Origin: an uncultured Bacteroidota bacterium
Lineage (GTDB): Bacteria; Bacteroidota; Bacteroidia; Bacteroidales; WCHB1-69
DNA length: 35,751 nt
Direction: 5' to 3'
NCBI GenBank assembly: GCA_902802755.1
Contig: CADCNH010000011.1
Location: 1-35,751 of the forward strand
The translations under genes and the position numbers were made by a program. Shown piece by piece: positions 7,914-16,326 of this stretch (its first letter is position 1; the number at the start of each line of letters is the position of its first letter). The notes beneath the pieces were generated by a model. The model made no database searches and was not told the DNA's origin. It saw nothing but the letters and a program-made list of their open reading frames with translations.

Positions 7914-8317
7914 TATTCCATCATCGGCTCCATCTCCTTGGCCTGGTCAATCATTTTTTGCAATTCTGCAACAGCAGGAACACGGCCAACAAGATGTTTG
8001 GCCTCATTGATCTCGTTCATCTTGGCGCACAAGTTCTCGGCTGAGCGGTGGCGGAACTCCTTCACGGTGTCAACACCAGCTGCTTCCAGTAATTCGGAGA
8101 ACTGAGGACCAACGCCATTGATGCGCATCAGGTCGGCATGGTTGCACCAGGTGAGAATGAGTTTGGAAGAAATGCCTGTTTTTTCGGCCAACTCAGTACG
8201 ACCTGCGGGTTTCTTGCCTTTTTCCAGTAATTCTTCAACAGTGTTGATACCAATAGCGGTTAATTTGGCAGCGTAAACATCGCCAATGCCTTCTACATCG
8301 ATGATTTTGTAACTCAT
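7910..8317 (-). CDS. DUF4332-like helix-hairpin-helix protein
   Basis: A 135-residue protein made of paired helix-hairpin-helix motifs: DVEGIGDVYAAKLTAIGINTVEELLEKG and MRINGVGPQFSELLEAAGVDTVKEFRHR. The G-G/V-G turns are those of DNA-polymerase-beta/RuvA-type HhH units used in non-sequence-specific DNA binding, and the arrangement matches DUF4332 proteins. No catalytic residues are seen. It is monocistronic and convergent with the NTPase gene. The biological role is unknown. Confidence 0.78.
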   Translation of the reverse strand: MSYKIIDVEGIGDVYAAKLTAIGINTVEELLEKGKKPAGRTELAEKTGISSKLILTWCNHADLMRINGVGPQFSELLEAAGVDTVKEFRHRSAENLCAKMNEINEAKHLVGRVPAVAELQKMIDQAKEMEPMMEY

Positions 8318-8339
8318 AGCAATTTTATTTTAAAGGGTT

Positions 8340-8541
8340 TTTGAAAAGGCAAAAATACAAATTAATTAGCAAATTAGCAAACATTTAAAACTGAAAACTG
8401 AAAACTGAAAACTGAAAGAATGATAACTCCCTAATCTTTGAACTTTGAACTTTGAACTTTGAATTTTGAATTTTGAATTTTGAATCTGATACCTAATACC
8501 AGACACCTATTAACTATTAATTATTAACTGTCAACTGTCAA
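8340..8541. repeat. Low-complexity tandem-word array, left of the methyltransferase gene
   Basis: From left to right: AATTAGCAA words, CTGAAAA heptamers (about 8390-8417), AACTTTG and AATTTTG words (about 8437-8483), then TTAACTA/CTGTCAA words up to the methyltransferase stop. The same words occur in reverse complement to the right of that gene. Confidence 0.8.
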
Positions 8542-8542
8542 T

Positions 8543-9466
8543 CTACTTTCCGCTGTTTCTCTCCCAAAACACCCCATCAACAAAGCCTTGAATGGTAGTG
8601 TCTTGTTCGGCTTTCAGCAAGCGTTTGGCGGTCCACAGACAGTATTCTTTGTTGATTTCTACCGTGCAGAAATGGCGCTTTAGCTTTTTGGCTACCACAG
8701 CTGTGGTGCCGCTGCCTGCAAACGGGTCGAAAATTCTGTCCCCTTCTTTGCTGGATGCTAATATCAGTTTGGCATACAACTTTTCGGGTTTCTGGGTGGG
8801 ATGGTCAGTGTTTTCGGGCATCGACCAGAAAGGCACACTAATGTCGTCCCAAAAGTTTGAGGGACAAGTGTTTCTGTAATTTCCGCTGTCGGTTTCCTCC
8901 CAGTCTTTGGGCACCCCTTTGTCGCGGTAGGGAGCGAGCACTTTGCGTCTCATCATTACGGCCTCAATATTAAAGTAATAATGCTTTGGGTCTTTGACCG
9001 CAAACCAGATGTCCTCCATGCTGTTTTTCCAGTTGGCTTTGGCCCCACGTCCTTTCTCTCTTTGCCAGGTGATGCGGTTGATAATGCTAAGCCGTTCCTC
9101 TATCACTCTTTGCATGGAAGAGGAACATTTCCAGTCGCCGCAAAGATACAAGGAACCGTCTTTTTTCAGTTTGTCACATACTTTGTAAAACCAGCTTCGC
9201 AGATAATCCTCGTATGCGTCGGCATCCATCGATGAGAATTTCTTTCCATGGAAATTCTTATCAAGATTATAAGGTGGATCAATAATGATTAAATCAAAGT
9301 ATTCATTGGGGATATAATCAATGCAGTTGAACAAATCCTCGTTGAGGATAAGGTCGTCAAAAGACCCTTTCTGAATGGTATTAGCCCTGACGATAAATCT
9401 CTCTAACAGAGAAATTTCATCATCACCGATGGTTAAAGTCCGGTTTCTTCCAGCCCGAGTCTTCAA
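8543..9466 (-). CDS. Adenine-specific DNA methyltransferase (beta-class order)
   Basis: A 307-residue protein. Catalytic motif IV DPPY is at residues 63-66 (DLIIIDPPYNLDKNF). The S-adenosylmethionine-binding FAGSG is at 249-253 (IFDPFAGSGTTAVVAKKL). Motif IV before motif I defines the beta class of N6-adenine/N4-cytosine methylases; DPPY favours N6-adenine. TDHPTQKPEKL before the SAM motif is the usual motif X region. No restriction endonuclease gene is adjacent, so it is an orphan or its partner is elsewhere. The recognition site cannot be read from the sequence. The gene sits between inverted low-complexity arrays, which suggests arrival as a unit. Confidence 0.9.
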   Translation of the reverse strand: MKTRAGRNRTLTIGDDEISLLERFIVRANTIQKGSFDDLILNEDLFNCIDYIPNEYFDLIIIDPPYNLDKNFHGKKFSSMDADAYEDYLRSWFYKVCDKLKKDGSLYLCGDWKCSSSMQRVIEERLSIINRITWQREKGRGAKANWKNSMEDIWFAVKDPKHYYFNIEAVMMRRKVLAPYRDKGVPKDWEETDSGNYRNTCPSNFWDDISVPFWSMPENTDHPTQKPEKLYAKLILASSKEGDRIFDPFAGSGTTAVVAKKLKRHFCTVEINKEYCLWTAKRLLKAEQDTTIQGFVDGVFWERNSGK

Positions 9467-9469
9467 AAT

Positions 9470-9598
9470 AGTTAATAGTTAATAGTTGATAGTTGATAGT
9501 TAATAGTTAATAGTTGATAGTTGATAGTTTTCAGTTTTCAGTTTTCAGTTTTCAGTTTTCAGTTTTCAGTTTTCAGTTTTCAGTTTTCAGTTTTCAAC
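9470..9598. repeat. Low-complexity tandem-word array, right of the methyltransferase gene
   Basis: AATAGTT/GATAGTT words (9470-9526) followed by about ten TTTTCAG heptamers (9527-9597). Both sets are reverse complements of words in the array at 8390-8541, in mirrored order: TAGTT inside, TTTTCAG outside. Confidence 0.88.
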
Positions 9599-9766
9599 TT
9601 GCAAAGATACATTTTTTTTGTTGAACTTAAATGCGATTTGGTATGGAAACCTTGTTGTGAAAATTTCCTTAATCCATGAATTATCCAGCATAATCACTAA
9701 TTTGTTTGTTGATAAGAATGTTTATAAATTTTCTCCTTGATTCTTTCTTAATTTAAACGGATGTTA

Positions 9767-9774
9767 TATTTTTG
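9767..9774 (+). promoter_or_regulatory. -7 box for the riboswitch-nrdD transcript
   Basis: TATTTTTG matches the TAnnTTTG consensus immediately before the riboswitch. No clear -33 TTG at the usual spacing is seen. Confidence 0.45.
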
Positions 9775-9930
9775 CAAGCGTTAGGGTTCTGACAAGATTA
9801 ATAGGGAACGTTGTGAAAATCAACGGCTATACCCGTAGCTGTGAGTCCTGAAACATACATTTTCACACCAAGTCACTGACTTTTCGGTTGGGAAGACGTG
9901 AAAATGGGGACGAGCCAGAAGACCTGCCTT
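9775..9930 (+). promoter_or_regulatory. Cobalamin (B12) riboswitch upstream of nrdD
   Basis: The conserved core is readable: AATAGGGAA (9800-9808), the GGCTATACCCGTAGCTGTGAG segment, AGTCACTG (9871-9878), TTGGGAAGACGTG, and the B12 box AGCCAGAAGACCTGCC (9913-9928). These match the adenosylcobalamin riboswitch class in sequence and order. The 95 nt between the B12 box and the nrdD start is the likely expression platform. In known cases ligand binding turns off the downstream gene. Here that means the B12-independent reductase would be reduced when cobalamin is plentiful. This implies, but does not show, a B12-dependent class II reductase elsewhere in the genome. Confidence 0.92.
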
Positions 9931-10025
9931 GACGTAGTGTTCATGCTTTCGGGATTAAGAGCAATTGAGAACTGATGCAATCATGCCATTTCTCCCTGAG
10001 CGGTTTTAAAATTCTTATTATCAAT

Positions 10026-12116
10026 ATGATGATGGACCAGTTGTACATTATTAAAAGGAACGGCAAGCGGGAGCCTTTCTCCGCAGACAAAATCAAAAAT
10101 GCCATCTCCAAGGCCTTCCTCTCGGTGGACAGTTTCGCCACTCAAGAGGTGCTGATTGATGTGATGAGCCGCCTGAAGATTTATGACGGTATCTCTGTGG
10201 AGGAAATCCAAAACCAGGTGGAAGTGGCCTTGATGGCTGAACGCTACTACGAGGTGGCTAAATCCTATATCCTCTATCGCCAACGTCATTATGAAGACCG
10301 TGAGGTGAAAGAGAAATTGGACTTCCTCATCAATTATTGCAATGCTTCCAATGCGGCTACCGGCAGCAAGTACGACGCCAATGCCAATGTTGAGAAGAAA
10401 AATATCGCTACCCTCATCGGTGAGCTGCCCAAGTCCAATTTTATCCGTCTTAACCGCAGAATGTTGTGCGACAAGATCAAGGATTTGTATGGTAAGGAGA
10501 CCGCCGACAAATATATGTATTTGTTAAATCATCATTTTATATATAAGAATGATGAAACCAGTATCGCCAATTATTGTGCCAGCATCACCATGTATCCCTG
10601 GCTGTTGGGCGGTACCAAGAGCATCGGTGGCAACGCCTCCGCTCCCACCAACCTGAAATCCTATTGCGGTGGATTTATCAATATGGTGTTCATGGTCTCC
10701 AGCATGTTGAGCGGTGCTTGTGCTACTCCTGAGTTCCTGATGTATATGGATTATTTCATCCGCAAGGAATTTGGGGATGATTATTATCTGAATGCGGATA
10801 AGATTGTTGATTTGTCCATCAAGCAACGCTCTATCGACAAGGTGATTACCGACTGCTTTGAGCAGGTGGTATATTCCATCAACCAGCCTACGGGTGCGCG
10901 TAACTTCCAGTCGGTGTTCTGGAATGTGGCCTATTACGACCGCTGTTATTTTGAGAGCCTGTTTGGCGAGTTCCGCTTCCCCGACGCGTCACAGCCCATC
11001 TGGGAGTCCCTTAGCTGGCTGCAAAAGCGTTTCATGCGCTGGTTCAATGCTGAACGTACCCGTGCGGTATTGACCTTCCCCGTGGAAACCATGGCCCTGC
11101 TGTCCAAGGATGGCGATATTATGGATACCGAATATGCGGATTTCACTGCTGAAATGTATGCTGCTGGTCATTCGTTCTTCACTTACGTCAGCGACAATGC
11201 CGACTCATTGAGCAGCTGCTGTCGTCTGCGTAACGAGATTCAGGACAACGGCTTCAGCTATACTTTGGGAGCGGGCGGTGTCTCAACCGGTTCCAAGAGC
11301 GTGCTCACCATCAACATTAACCGTTGTATCCAGTACGAACACAAGAACAATATCCCTCATCTGCAGTTCGTGGGTGAGGTGGTCGATTTGATGCACAAAG
11401 TGCAAACGGCTTATAATGAGAATCTTAAATACTTACAAGCCAAGGGAATGCTGCCTTTGTTCGATGCCGGATATATCGCCATCAACCGCCAGTATCTGAC
11501 CATCGGTGTCAATGGTTTGGTGGAAGCAGCTGAGTATATGGGTATTCCAATTAATGATAATCCTGATTATCAGCATTTTATTGAAGGAATATTAGGTCTG
11601 GTTGAAAAATATAATCATCAGTATAGAACGAAAGAGCTGATGTTCAACTGCGAAATGATTCCTGCAGAGAATGTGGGTGTTAAACATGCCAAGTGGGACC
11701 GTGAGGATGGCTATGAGGTGCCGCGCGATTGTTACAACAGCTATTTCTATAAAGTCGAGGATGAGTCTTTGAACCTGATAGATAAATTCAGACTGCACGG
11801 TTCTCGCTATATTGCCCATTTGACGGGCGGTTCGGCTCTCCATGCCAACCTGGAAGAGCATTTGTCGCAGGCCCAGTATCGCCAGTTGTTGCGTGTGGCT
11901 GCACAGGAAGGTTGCAACTATTTCACTTTCAACATTCCGAATACGGTTTGCAACGACTGTGGCCATATCGACAAGCGTTATCTGCATGAATGCCCCGAAT
12001 GCCATAGTAGAAATGTGGACTACCTGACCCGTGTTATCGGTTATATGAAACGCGTCAGCAGCTTTTCCCAAGCCCGCCAGGAGGAAGCCAGCAGAAGATA
12101 TTACGGGAATATGTAA
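10026..12116 (+). CDS. nrdD: Anaerobic (class III) ribonucleoside-triphosphate reductase NrdD
   Basis: A 696-residue glycyl-radical enzyme that makes deoxyribonucleotides without oxygen. The N-terminus has an ATP-cone (about 4-95: YIIKRNGKREPFSADKI) for allosteric control. The C-terminus has a zinc site of two Cys pairs, CNDC (642-645) and CPEC (656-659). The glycyl radical is probably Gly672 in TRVIGYMKR. I chose ATG 10026 (or 10029/10032) because the ATP-cone begins directly after; an in-frame ATG at 9975 would add 17 residues unlike the family. A B12 riboswitch precedes it. Its activase nrdG follows after an inserted four-helix-bundle gene. Confidence 0.95.
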   Translation: MMMDQLYIIKRNGKREPFSADKIKNAISKAFLSVDSFATQEVLIDVMSRLKIYDGISVEEIQNQVEVALMAERYYEVAKSYILYRQRHYEDREVKEKLDFLINYCNASNAATGSKYDANANVEKKNIATLIGELPKSNFIRLNRRMLCDKIKDLYGKETADKYMYLLNHHFIYKNDETSIANYCASITMYPWLLGGTKSIGGNASAPTNLKSYCGGFINMVFMVSSMLSGACATPEFLMYMDYFIRKEFGDDYYLNADKIVDLSIKQRSIDKVITDCFEQVVYSINQPTGARNFQSVFWNVAYYDRCYFESLFGEFRFPDASQPIWESLSWLQKRFMRWFNAERTRAVLTFPVETMALLSKDGDIMDTEYADFTAEMYAAGHSFFTYVSDNADSLSSCCRLRNEIQDNGFSYTLGAGGVSTGSKSVLTININRCIQYEHKNNIPHLQFVGEVVDLMHKVQTAYNENLKYLQAKGMLPLFDAGYIAINRQYLTIGVNGLVEAAEYMGIPINDNPDYQHFIEGILGLVEKYNHQYRTKELMFNCEMIPAENVGVKHAKWDREDGYEVPRDCYNSYFYKVEDESLNLIDKFRLHGSRYIAHLTGGSALHANLEEHLSQAQYRQLLRVAAQEGCNYFTFNIPNTVCNDCGHIDKRYLHECPECHSRNVDYLTRVIGYMKRVSSFSQARQEEASRRYYGNM

Positions 12117-12594
12117 TTAGGTAGAAGGTAGTAGGTAGTAGGTAGAAGGTAGTAGGTAGTAGTGTTTAATATAGATGGCAAAGGTTAATACATATAAAGA
12201 TTTGATTGTTTGGCAGAAAGCTATGGAGATGACAATAGCTTTGTACCAAATAGTGAAAAAGTTACCTAAGGAAGAAACCTATGCATTAAGTGATCAGATG
12301 CGAAGAGCTGCCATCTCTATTCCTTCAAATATTGCGGAAGGTTTTGGCAGAAATTCTAAAAAGGAGTATATCCAGTTTCTGTTTATTGCCAATGGCTCTG
12401 TATGTGAGTTGGAAACGCAATTAATCCTCTGTGTTCATTTCAAGTATTTTACAGAACAAGAAATCTTGCCTATAATCAATCTACTAGATGAAATAAAAAG
12501 AATTATAATGACAATAACAAAGAAACTTACTTTAAATACCTCCACAACGAAATTCTGAAAACTTCTACCTTCCACCTTCTACCTCCCACCTAAT
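12116..12594 (+). mobile_element. IVS-like element: four-helix-bundle gene inside a 33-nt inverted repeat
   Basis: The left arm 12116-12148 starts at the last base of the nrdD stop codon; the right arm 12562-12594 ends just before the nrdG ATG. Reverse-complemented, the right arm matches the left at about 28 of 33 positions, including the outer ATTAGG that is not part of the GTAGAAG/GTAGTAG repeats. In an nrdD-nrdG transcript the arms could fold into one long stem with the whole gene in the loop. This is the layout of 23S rRNA intervening sequences that encode S23/IVP proteins. Calling it mobile is inference: no transposase and no target duplication beyond the repeats are seen. Confidence 0.6.
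12175..12558 (+). CDS. Four-helix-bundle protein (S23 / IVP family)
   Basis: A 127-residue protein with the family landmarks: YKDLIVWQKAMEMTIALY, LPKEETYALSDQMRRAAISIPSNIAEG, GRNSKKEYIQFLFIANGSVCELETQL, and a final helix with LLDEIKRIIMTITKKL. The family was first found inside intervening sequences of 23S rRNA genes; relatives include the Avd accessory protein of diversity-generating retroelements. The fold binds nucleic acid in Avd, but the role of free-standing members is not settled. No reverse transcriptase is nearby, so Avd is unlikely. It sits between nrdD and nrdG without obvious relation to either. Confidence 0.9.
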   Translation: MAKVNTYKDLIVWQKAMEMTIALYQIVKKLPKEETYALSDQMRRAAISIPSNIAEGFGRNSKKEYIQFLFIANGSVCELETQLILCVHFKYFTEQEILPIINLLDEIKRIIMTITKKLTLNTSTTKF

Positions 12595-13050
12595 ATGAAA
12601 TATTACAACTTCGACATTGTTTTCCAGGAAATTCCTGACGAGGTGACCTTGGCGGTCAACATCACCAATTGTCCGCACCGTTGTGTGGGCTGTCATAGTC
12701 CGCATTTGCATAATGACGAGGGTATGGCCTTGGACGAGCAGGAAATCGACAAGTTGTTGAAACAGTACGGCCGTCAGATTACATGCTTCTGTTTTATGGG
12801 AGGGGATGCCAATCCTCAGGGCGTGGAACAGCTGGCCGCATACGTCCGCCAGAAAAGCCGCCTGAAAGTGGCTTGGTATTCTGGCAATACTCAGTTGCCT
12901 CAGAACTTCTCAAAGTTCGACTATGTGAAAGTAGGTCCATATCTGCCGGGTAGGGGAGGCCTGAAATCCCGCACCACCAACCAGCGCCTCTACCGCAACC
13001 AGAACGGCAATCCGGTGGATATTACCACAAGGTTCTGGAAATCTTTCTAA
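12595..13050 (+). CDS. nrdG: Anaerobic ribonucleotide reductase activating protein NrdG
   Basis: A 151-residue radical SAM enzyme that generates the glycyl radical on NrdD. The [4Fe-4S]-binding CX3CX2C motif is C26, C30, C33 (NCPHRCVGCHSPHLH). A glycine-rich strand FCFMGGDANPQG follows, and KVGPYLPGRGGLKSRTTNQRLY is typical of the family C-terminus. Its ATG is one base after the right arm of the inverted repeat. It probably belongs to the nrdD transcript under the B12 riboswitch, since no promoter is obvious in the spacer. Confidence 0.95.
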   Translation: MKYYNFDIVFQEIPDEVTLAVNITNCPHRCVGCHSPHLHNDEGMALDEQEIDKLLKQYGRQITCFCFMGGDANPQGVEQLAAYVRQKSRLKVAWYSGNTQLPQNFSKFDYVKVGPYLPGRGGLKSRTTNQRLYRNQNGNPVDITTRFWKSF

Positions 13051-13081
13051 AAAACATGCGACTGCATTGTTTTTATTCTTT

Positions 13082-13113
13082 TTTGTGCATATCGAGAAAT
13101 TTATGTATTTTTG
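13082..13113 (+). promoter_or_regulatory. Promoter of the nitroreductase lipoprotein gene
   Basis: TTTG (13082-13085), a 20-nt spacer and the -7 box TATTTTTG (13106-13113) fit the phylum consensus. Only a short leader separates it from ATG 13126, and it excludes an upstream start at 13111. Confidence 0.65.
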
Positions 13114-13125
13114 CCCCAAAAAAAG

Positions 13126-13752
13126 ATGAAAAAAATTTGTAGTATTATTTTAGTCGTTGGCATGGCACTCATTGCTGTATCTTGCCAACAGAAATCTCCG
13201 GTTACAGAGCCGGTAAGTGAAGAACCCCAAATCAACACAACAATGGAAGATTTATTGACCCGACGCAGTGTGCGTCAGTATACCAATGAGGTGCCTCCGA
13301 TGGAGGTAATCGAGGAAATCTGCAAGGCTGGTACTTACGCCGCTACCGGCATGAATCGCCAGAGTCCGATTATCATTGCGGTTACCAACCGTGAGATGCG
13401 TGACCGTATGAGTCAGCTCAATGCCCAGGTGATGGGTCGTGAGGGCGATCCCTTCTATGGCGCTCCAGTAGTATTGGTAGTATTGGCCGACAAAAACGTG
13501 CACACATACGTTGAGGATGGTAGCTTAGTGATGGGCAACCTGATGCTTGCTGCCCATGCCAAAGGTCTTGGCTCATGCTGGATTCACCGTGCCAAAGAGG
13601 TTTTTGAATCCGAAGAAGGCAAGCAAATCCTTGCTGAGCTGGGTATCGAAGGCGATTATGTGGGTGTCGGCAACTGCATCCTTGGCTATGTCGATGGTGA
13701 CTATCCCGAGGCAAAACCTCGTAAGGAAAACTGGGTTTATTGGGTGAAATAG
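13126..13752 (+). CDS. Nitroreductase-family lipoprotein
   Basis: A 208-residue protein with a lipoprotein signal peptide (MKKICSIILVVGMALIAVSC, lipobox AVSC) followed by a nitroreductase domain. RRSVRQYTNEVPP is the FMN phosphate-binding N-terminal motif; AATGMNRQSP and a C-terminal GVGNCILGYVDGDYP segment complete the fold. Such enzymes use FMN and NAD(P)H to reduce nitro compounds, quinones or flavins. An envelope-anchored form is unusual because most relatives are cytoplasmic and the donor in the periplasm is unclear. The stop lies 2 bp from that of the convergent C69 peptidase gene. Confidence 0.85.
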   Translation: MKKICSIILVVGMALIAVSCQQKSPVTEPVSEEPQINTTMEDLLTRRSVRQYTNEVPPMEVIEEICKAGTYAATGMNRQSPIIIAVTNREMRDRMSQLNAQVMGREGDPFYGAPVVLVVLADKNVHTYVEDGSLVMGNLMLAAHAKGLGSCWIHRAKEVFESEEGKQILAELGIEGDYVGVGNCILGYVDGDYPEAKPRKENWVYWVK

Positions 13753-13754
13753 CC

Positions 13755-15356
13755 TTAGAATCCTGTCCAGAACATCTCCCAGAACTTGTGCTCCAATTCC
13801 TGCCAGGTCTGGCGAGTGGCTCCTGCGAAATCGGCGGTGTACTGGTTCAACAGTGATACCGCCTTTTCTTTTTGTCCTTTCTTGATCATCTTGGCGGTTT
13901 TCTCCTCCAAGACGGGTAACTCCTCAAAGGCTTTGTCTTCGTAGCGGAGAATGCTGTTCAGCATAATGTCTTTGGTGCGGCCCCATCTTACCTGGGCTAA
14001 TTTGTTGGCTTTGCGGTAGTGCCAAAGCACCGCGTTGTCGTTGTAGCCGAAATGTCCGCAGATGTTGAAGCCGGCAGGTAATTTGGTCTCACCGGCATAG
14101 ATGGGGATACGGGGGCTTTGTCCAGGGTTTTCCAAGGAGAACCAGCATAAACCGCCTATCTCGTCGGGTAGCCAGTCGCGGCATTGGATGATGAAAGAGT
14201 AGGAGCACCATGACATGGCCACACCACGGTAGAAGGTTACGGTGCCGGGCTTCAGGGCATTGTACAGGGCACGCTCGTTGCCGTCCATCCATGGGTTGGC
14301 GTTGGGGCACACGATGGTGTCGATGAGTGTGCTGCCGTCTTTTTGTTTGCGCTTGCGCTCAATCTTCAGCTGGGCGGTCTGGTCTAACAGCTCGGAGCCC
14401 TCGTAGTTGGCGCGGAACAGCTCCATCACCTTGCGCACATCCACTTTCTCGGCGGGTTTGATGGAGAAAGGCAGCTCGTCGGCCTCAAAGTCCAGATGCA
14501 GGTCGGGGTTCAGCTCGTTGAAAATGTACCACTCGCGTTCCTTGAAGTTCTTCTTGCCAGAATAGCTTGAGGGGAAGGCTTTCCACCAGATAAAGTCGCC
14601 TTTGCCATCCCACAGGCCATATTTCTTTGCTACTTCTTCGATATTGTCGGAGGCGAGGAAATGGTCTTTGTCTTTGCGGTTGATTTTGCCGATGCGGGCT
14701 ACATTGCAGCTCACGGCCACCTCGTCGTCGGGCACGCGCTGGGCTACCCAGATGCCACCGATTTTGTCGGGACCTTCGCCTAATATTTCCATTTGCCAAA
14801 CCTCTTTTTTGTCGGCAATGGTGATGCACTCACCACCGTCGCCATAGCCGTATTCCTTGATCAACTGTCCAATCAGCAGGATGGCGTCACGGGCATTGTC
14901 GCAGCGTTGCAGGGCAATGCGTTGCAGCTCTTCAATCAGAAACATACCCTTTTCGTTCATCAGCGTGTCGGGACCGGAGAAAGTGCTCTCGCCCATGGCT
15001 AACTGCTTTTCGTTCATGCAAGGGTAGGAGGTGTTCATATAAGCGTATGTATGAGCAACTTCTGGAATTTCGCCAGCCAGTTCCATCCCTTCCATGCTGT
15101 TGGGGGTCTGTGTGTGCATGGTGCCTTTATACACCTTGTGCATGGTGCCTTCCTTATGGTCGGCGGCAGGTTCCATAGTTGCCCAGGTGCGGTACTTGCT
15201 GTCGCAGGTGTGCGAGGTGATGACCGATCCGTCGGCCGAGGCTTTGCGCCCCACCATGATGGAGGTGCAGTTGGCGCCCACCAGTTCTTCTTCCTGGGCG
15301 TATGAAAATAAAACAATGATGCTGAATAACAGGGTTAAAAGGCTGATTTTCTTCAT
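13755..15356 (-). CDS. C69-family dipeptidase (exported)
   Basis: A 533-residue protein with a signal peptide (MKKISLLTLLFSIIVLFSYA). The mature region starts near GANCTSIMVGRKAS, with Cys30 the probable N-terminal nucleophile released by processing, as in PepD-type (C69) Ntn hydrolases. ADGSVITSHTCDS, GMFLIEELQRIALQRCDNARDAI and YGDGGECITIADKKEVW are consistent with the family. It would cleave dipeptides, probably in the periplasm. It is monocistronic and convergent with the nitroreductase gene. Confidence 0.9.
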   Translation of the reverse strand: MKKISLLTLLFSIIVLFSYAQEEELVGANCTSIMVGRKASADGSVITSHTCDSKYRTWATMEPAADHKEGTMHKVYKGTMHTQTPNSMEGMELAGEIPEVAHTYAYMNTSYPCMNEKQLAMGESTFSGPDTLMNEKGMFLIEELQRIALQRCDNARDAILLIGQLIKEYGYGDGGECITIADKKEVWQMEILGEGPDKIGGIWVAQRVPDDEVAVSCNVARIGKINRKDKDHFLASDNIEEVAKKYGLWDGKGDFIWWKAFPSSYSGKKNFKEREWYIFNELNPDLHLDFEADELPFSIKPAEKVDVRKVMELFRANYEGSELLDQTAQLKIERKRKQKDGSTLIDTIVCPNANPWMDGNERALYNALKPGTVTFYRGVAMSWCSYSFIIQCRDWLPDEIGGLCWFSLENPGQSPRIPIYAGETKLPAGFNICGHFGYNDNAVLWHYRKANKLAQVRWGRTKDIMLNSILRYEDKAFEELPVLEEKTAKMIKKGQKEKAVSLLNQYTADFAGATRQTWQELEHKFWEMFWTGF

Positions 15357-15562
15357 GTTGCTATCGATTTATAATTGATTATTTTTATGCTGTTTTTTCA
15401 AATGCAAAAATAAAAAAATTGTTTTTACCAAGAGTGTCGAAGACACGAGTTCGGACGCATGCGGTGTGTCCCCACAACATTGGTGTAAACAAATTAGCAA
15501 ATCAACAGATCAACAATTCAACAAAAAACCGTATTTTTGCACTTTATATCTGAAGAAAAACT

Positions 15563-16264
15563 ATGAAAAAACAAGACTGGCTATTGATTATTGGTGTTAT
15601 CATTGTTTTAACGCCCTTTTTTATCCCTGCCACGGGCTTTTTTGCCTGGTTCAACAATGCCACGGCCACTCATCCGTTCATTATGGCGTTCTTCAAATTC
15701 GCCATATTGGCCACTTTGGGCGAAATGCTGGCCTTGCGTATCCGCAAGGGTGTTTATACCGAAAAGGGTTTCGGCGTGCTGCCCCGCATGATGGTTTGGG
15801 GCTTTTTAGGTATGTGCATCGCCATGGCCATGATGATTTTCAAGGTGGGTACGCCTTTCTTCATGTCCAAAGTATTGTCTTGTGATTATGCATCGCTGAT
15901 GGATGTGTTCAACGCTTCCGCCTTCTCATGGGGCAAGTTGGGCATCGCTTTCTGTGTCAGTGTGGCCATGAATACGATTTTCGCGCCGGTGATGATGACT
16001 TTCCATAAATGCACCGATATCCATATTGCTCAAACTGGCGGTACGGTGGCTGGTTTGCTGAAGCCCATGCCGATGAGGCAGATTCTCGGCAGCATCAACT
16101 GGGAGGTCCAATGGGGTGTTGTTTTCAAGAAAACCATACCTTTGTTCTGGTATCCTGCGCATACCATCACCTTCATCCTGCCGCCGAATTTGCAAGTGCT
16201 GTTCGCCGCCCTCTTGGGTGTTGCCCTCGGCCTGATTCTGGCCTTGGCGAATCCGCAGAAATAA
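15563..16264 (+). CDS. Multi-span membrane protein, possibly Mpv17/PMP22-like
   Basis: A 233-residue protein with about five hydrophobic segments (residues roughly 5-30, 38-58, 72-95, 118-145 and 185-228). The late segment PLFWYPAHTITFILPPNLQVLFAALLG resembles the W-P-x-x-x-x-x-x-F signature of Mpv17/PMP22 proteins, but the match is by eye and weak. A -7 box TATTTTTG lies at 15532-15539. No function can be given. It is the last gene before the repeat-divided accessory region. Confidence 0.65.
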   Translation: MKKQDWLLIIGVIIVLTPFFIPATGFFAWFNNATATHPFIMAFFKFAILATLGEMLALRIRKGVYTEKGFGVLPRMMVWGFLGMCIAMAMMIFKVGTPFFMSKVLSCDYASLMDVFNASAFSWGKLGIAFCVSVAMNTIFAPVMMTFHKCTDIHIAQTGGTVAGLLKPMPMRQILGSINWEVQWGVVFKKTIPLFWYPAHTITFILPPNLQVLFAALLGVALGLILALANPQK

Positions 16265-16326
16265 AATCCTTGTAAAAAAAACGCCGATTAATAGGGCAAT
16301 AATTATTTCCATGGTTTTCATCTCAA

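Noticed and set aside
8543..9466. Restriction-modification system
   Set aside because: No endonuclease gene is adjacent; the PD-(D/E)XK protein at 2083-2778 is 6 kb away and of a different type.
9470..9598. TTTTCAG array as a CRISPR or origin iteron
   Set aside because: Heptamers are contiguous without spacers; no replication gene is adjacent and the words recur in inverted form across the methyltransferase gene.
12175..12558. Avd accessory gene of a diversity-generating retroelement
   Set aside because: Same fold family, but no reverse transcriptase, template or variable repeat is found nearby.
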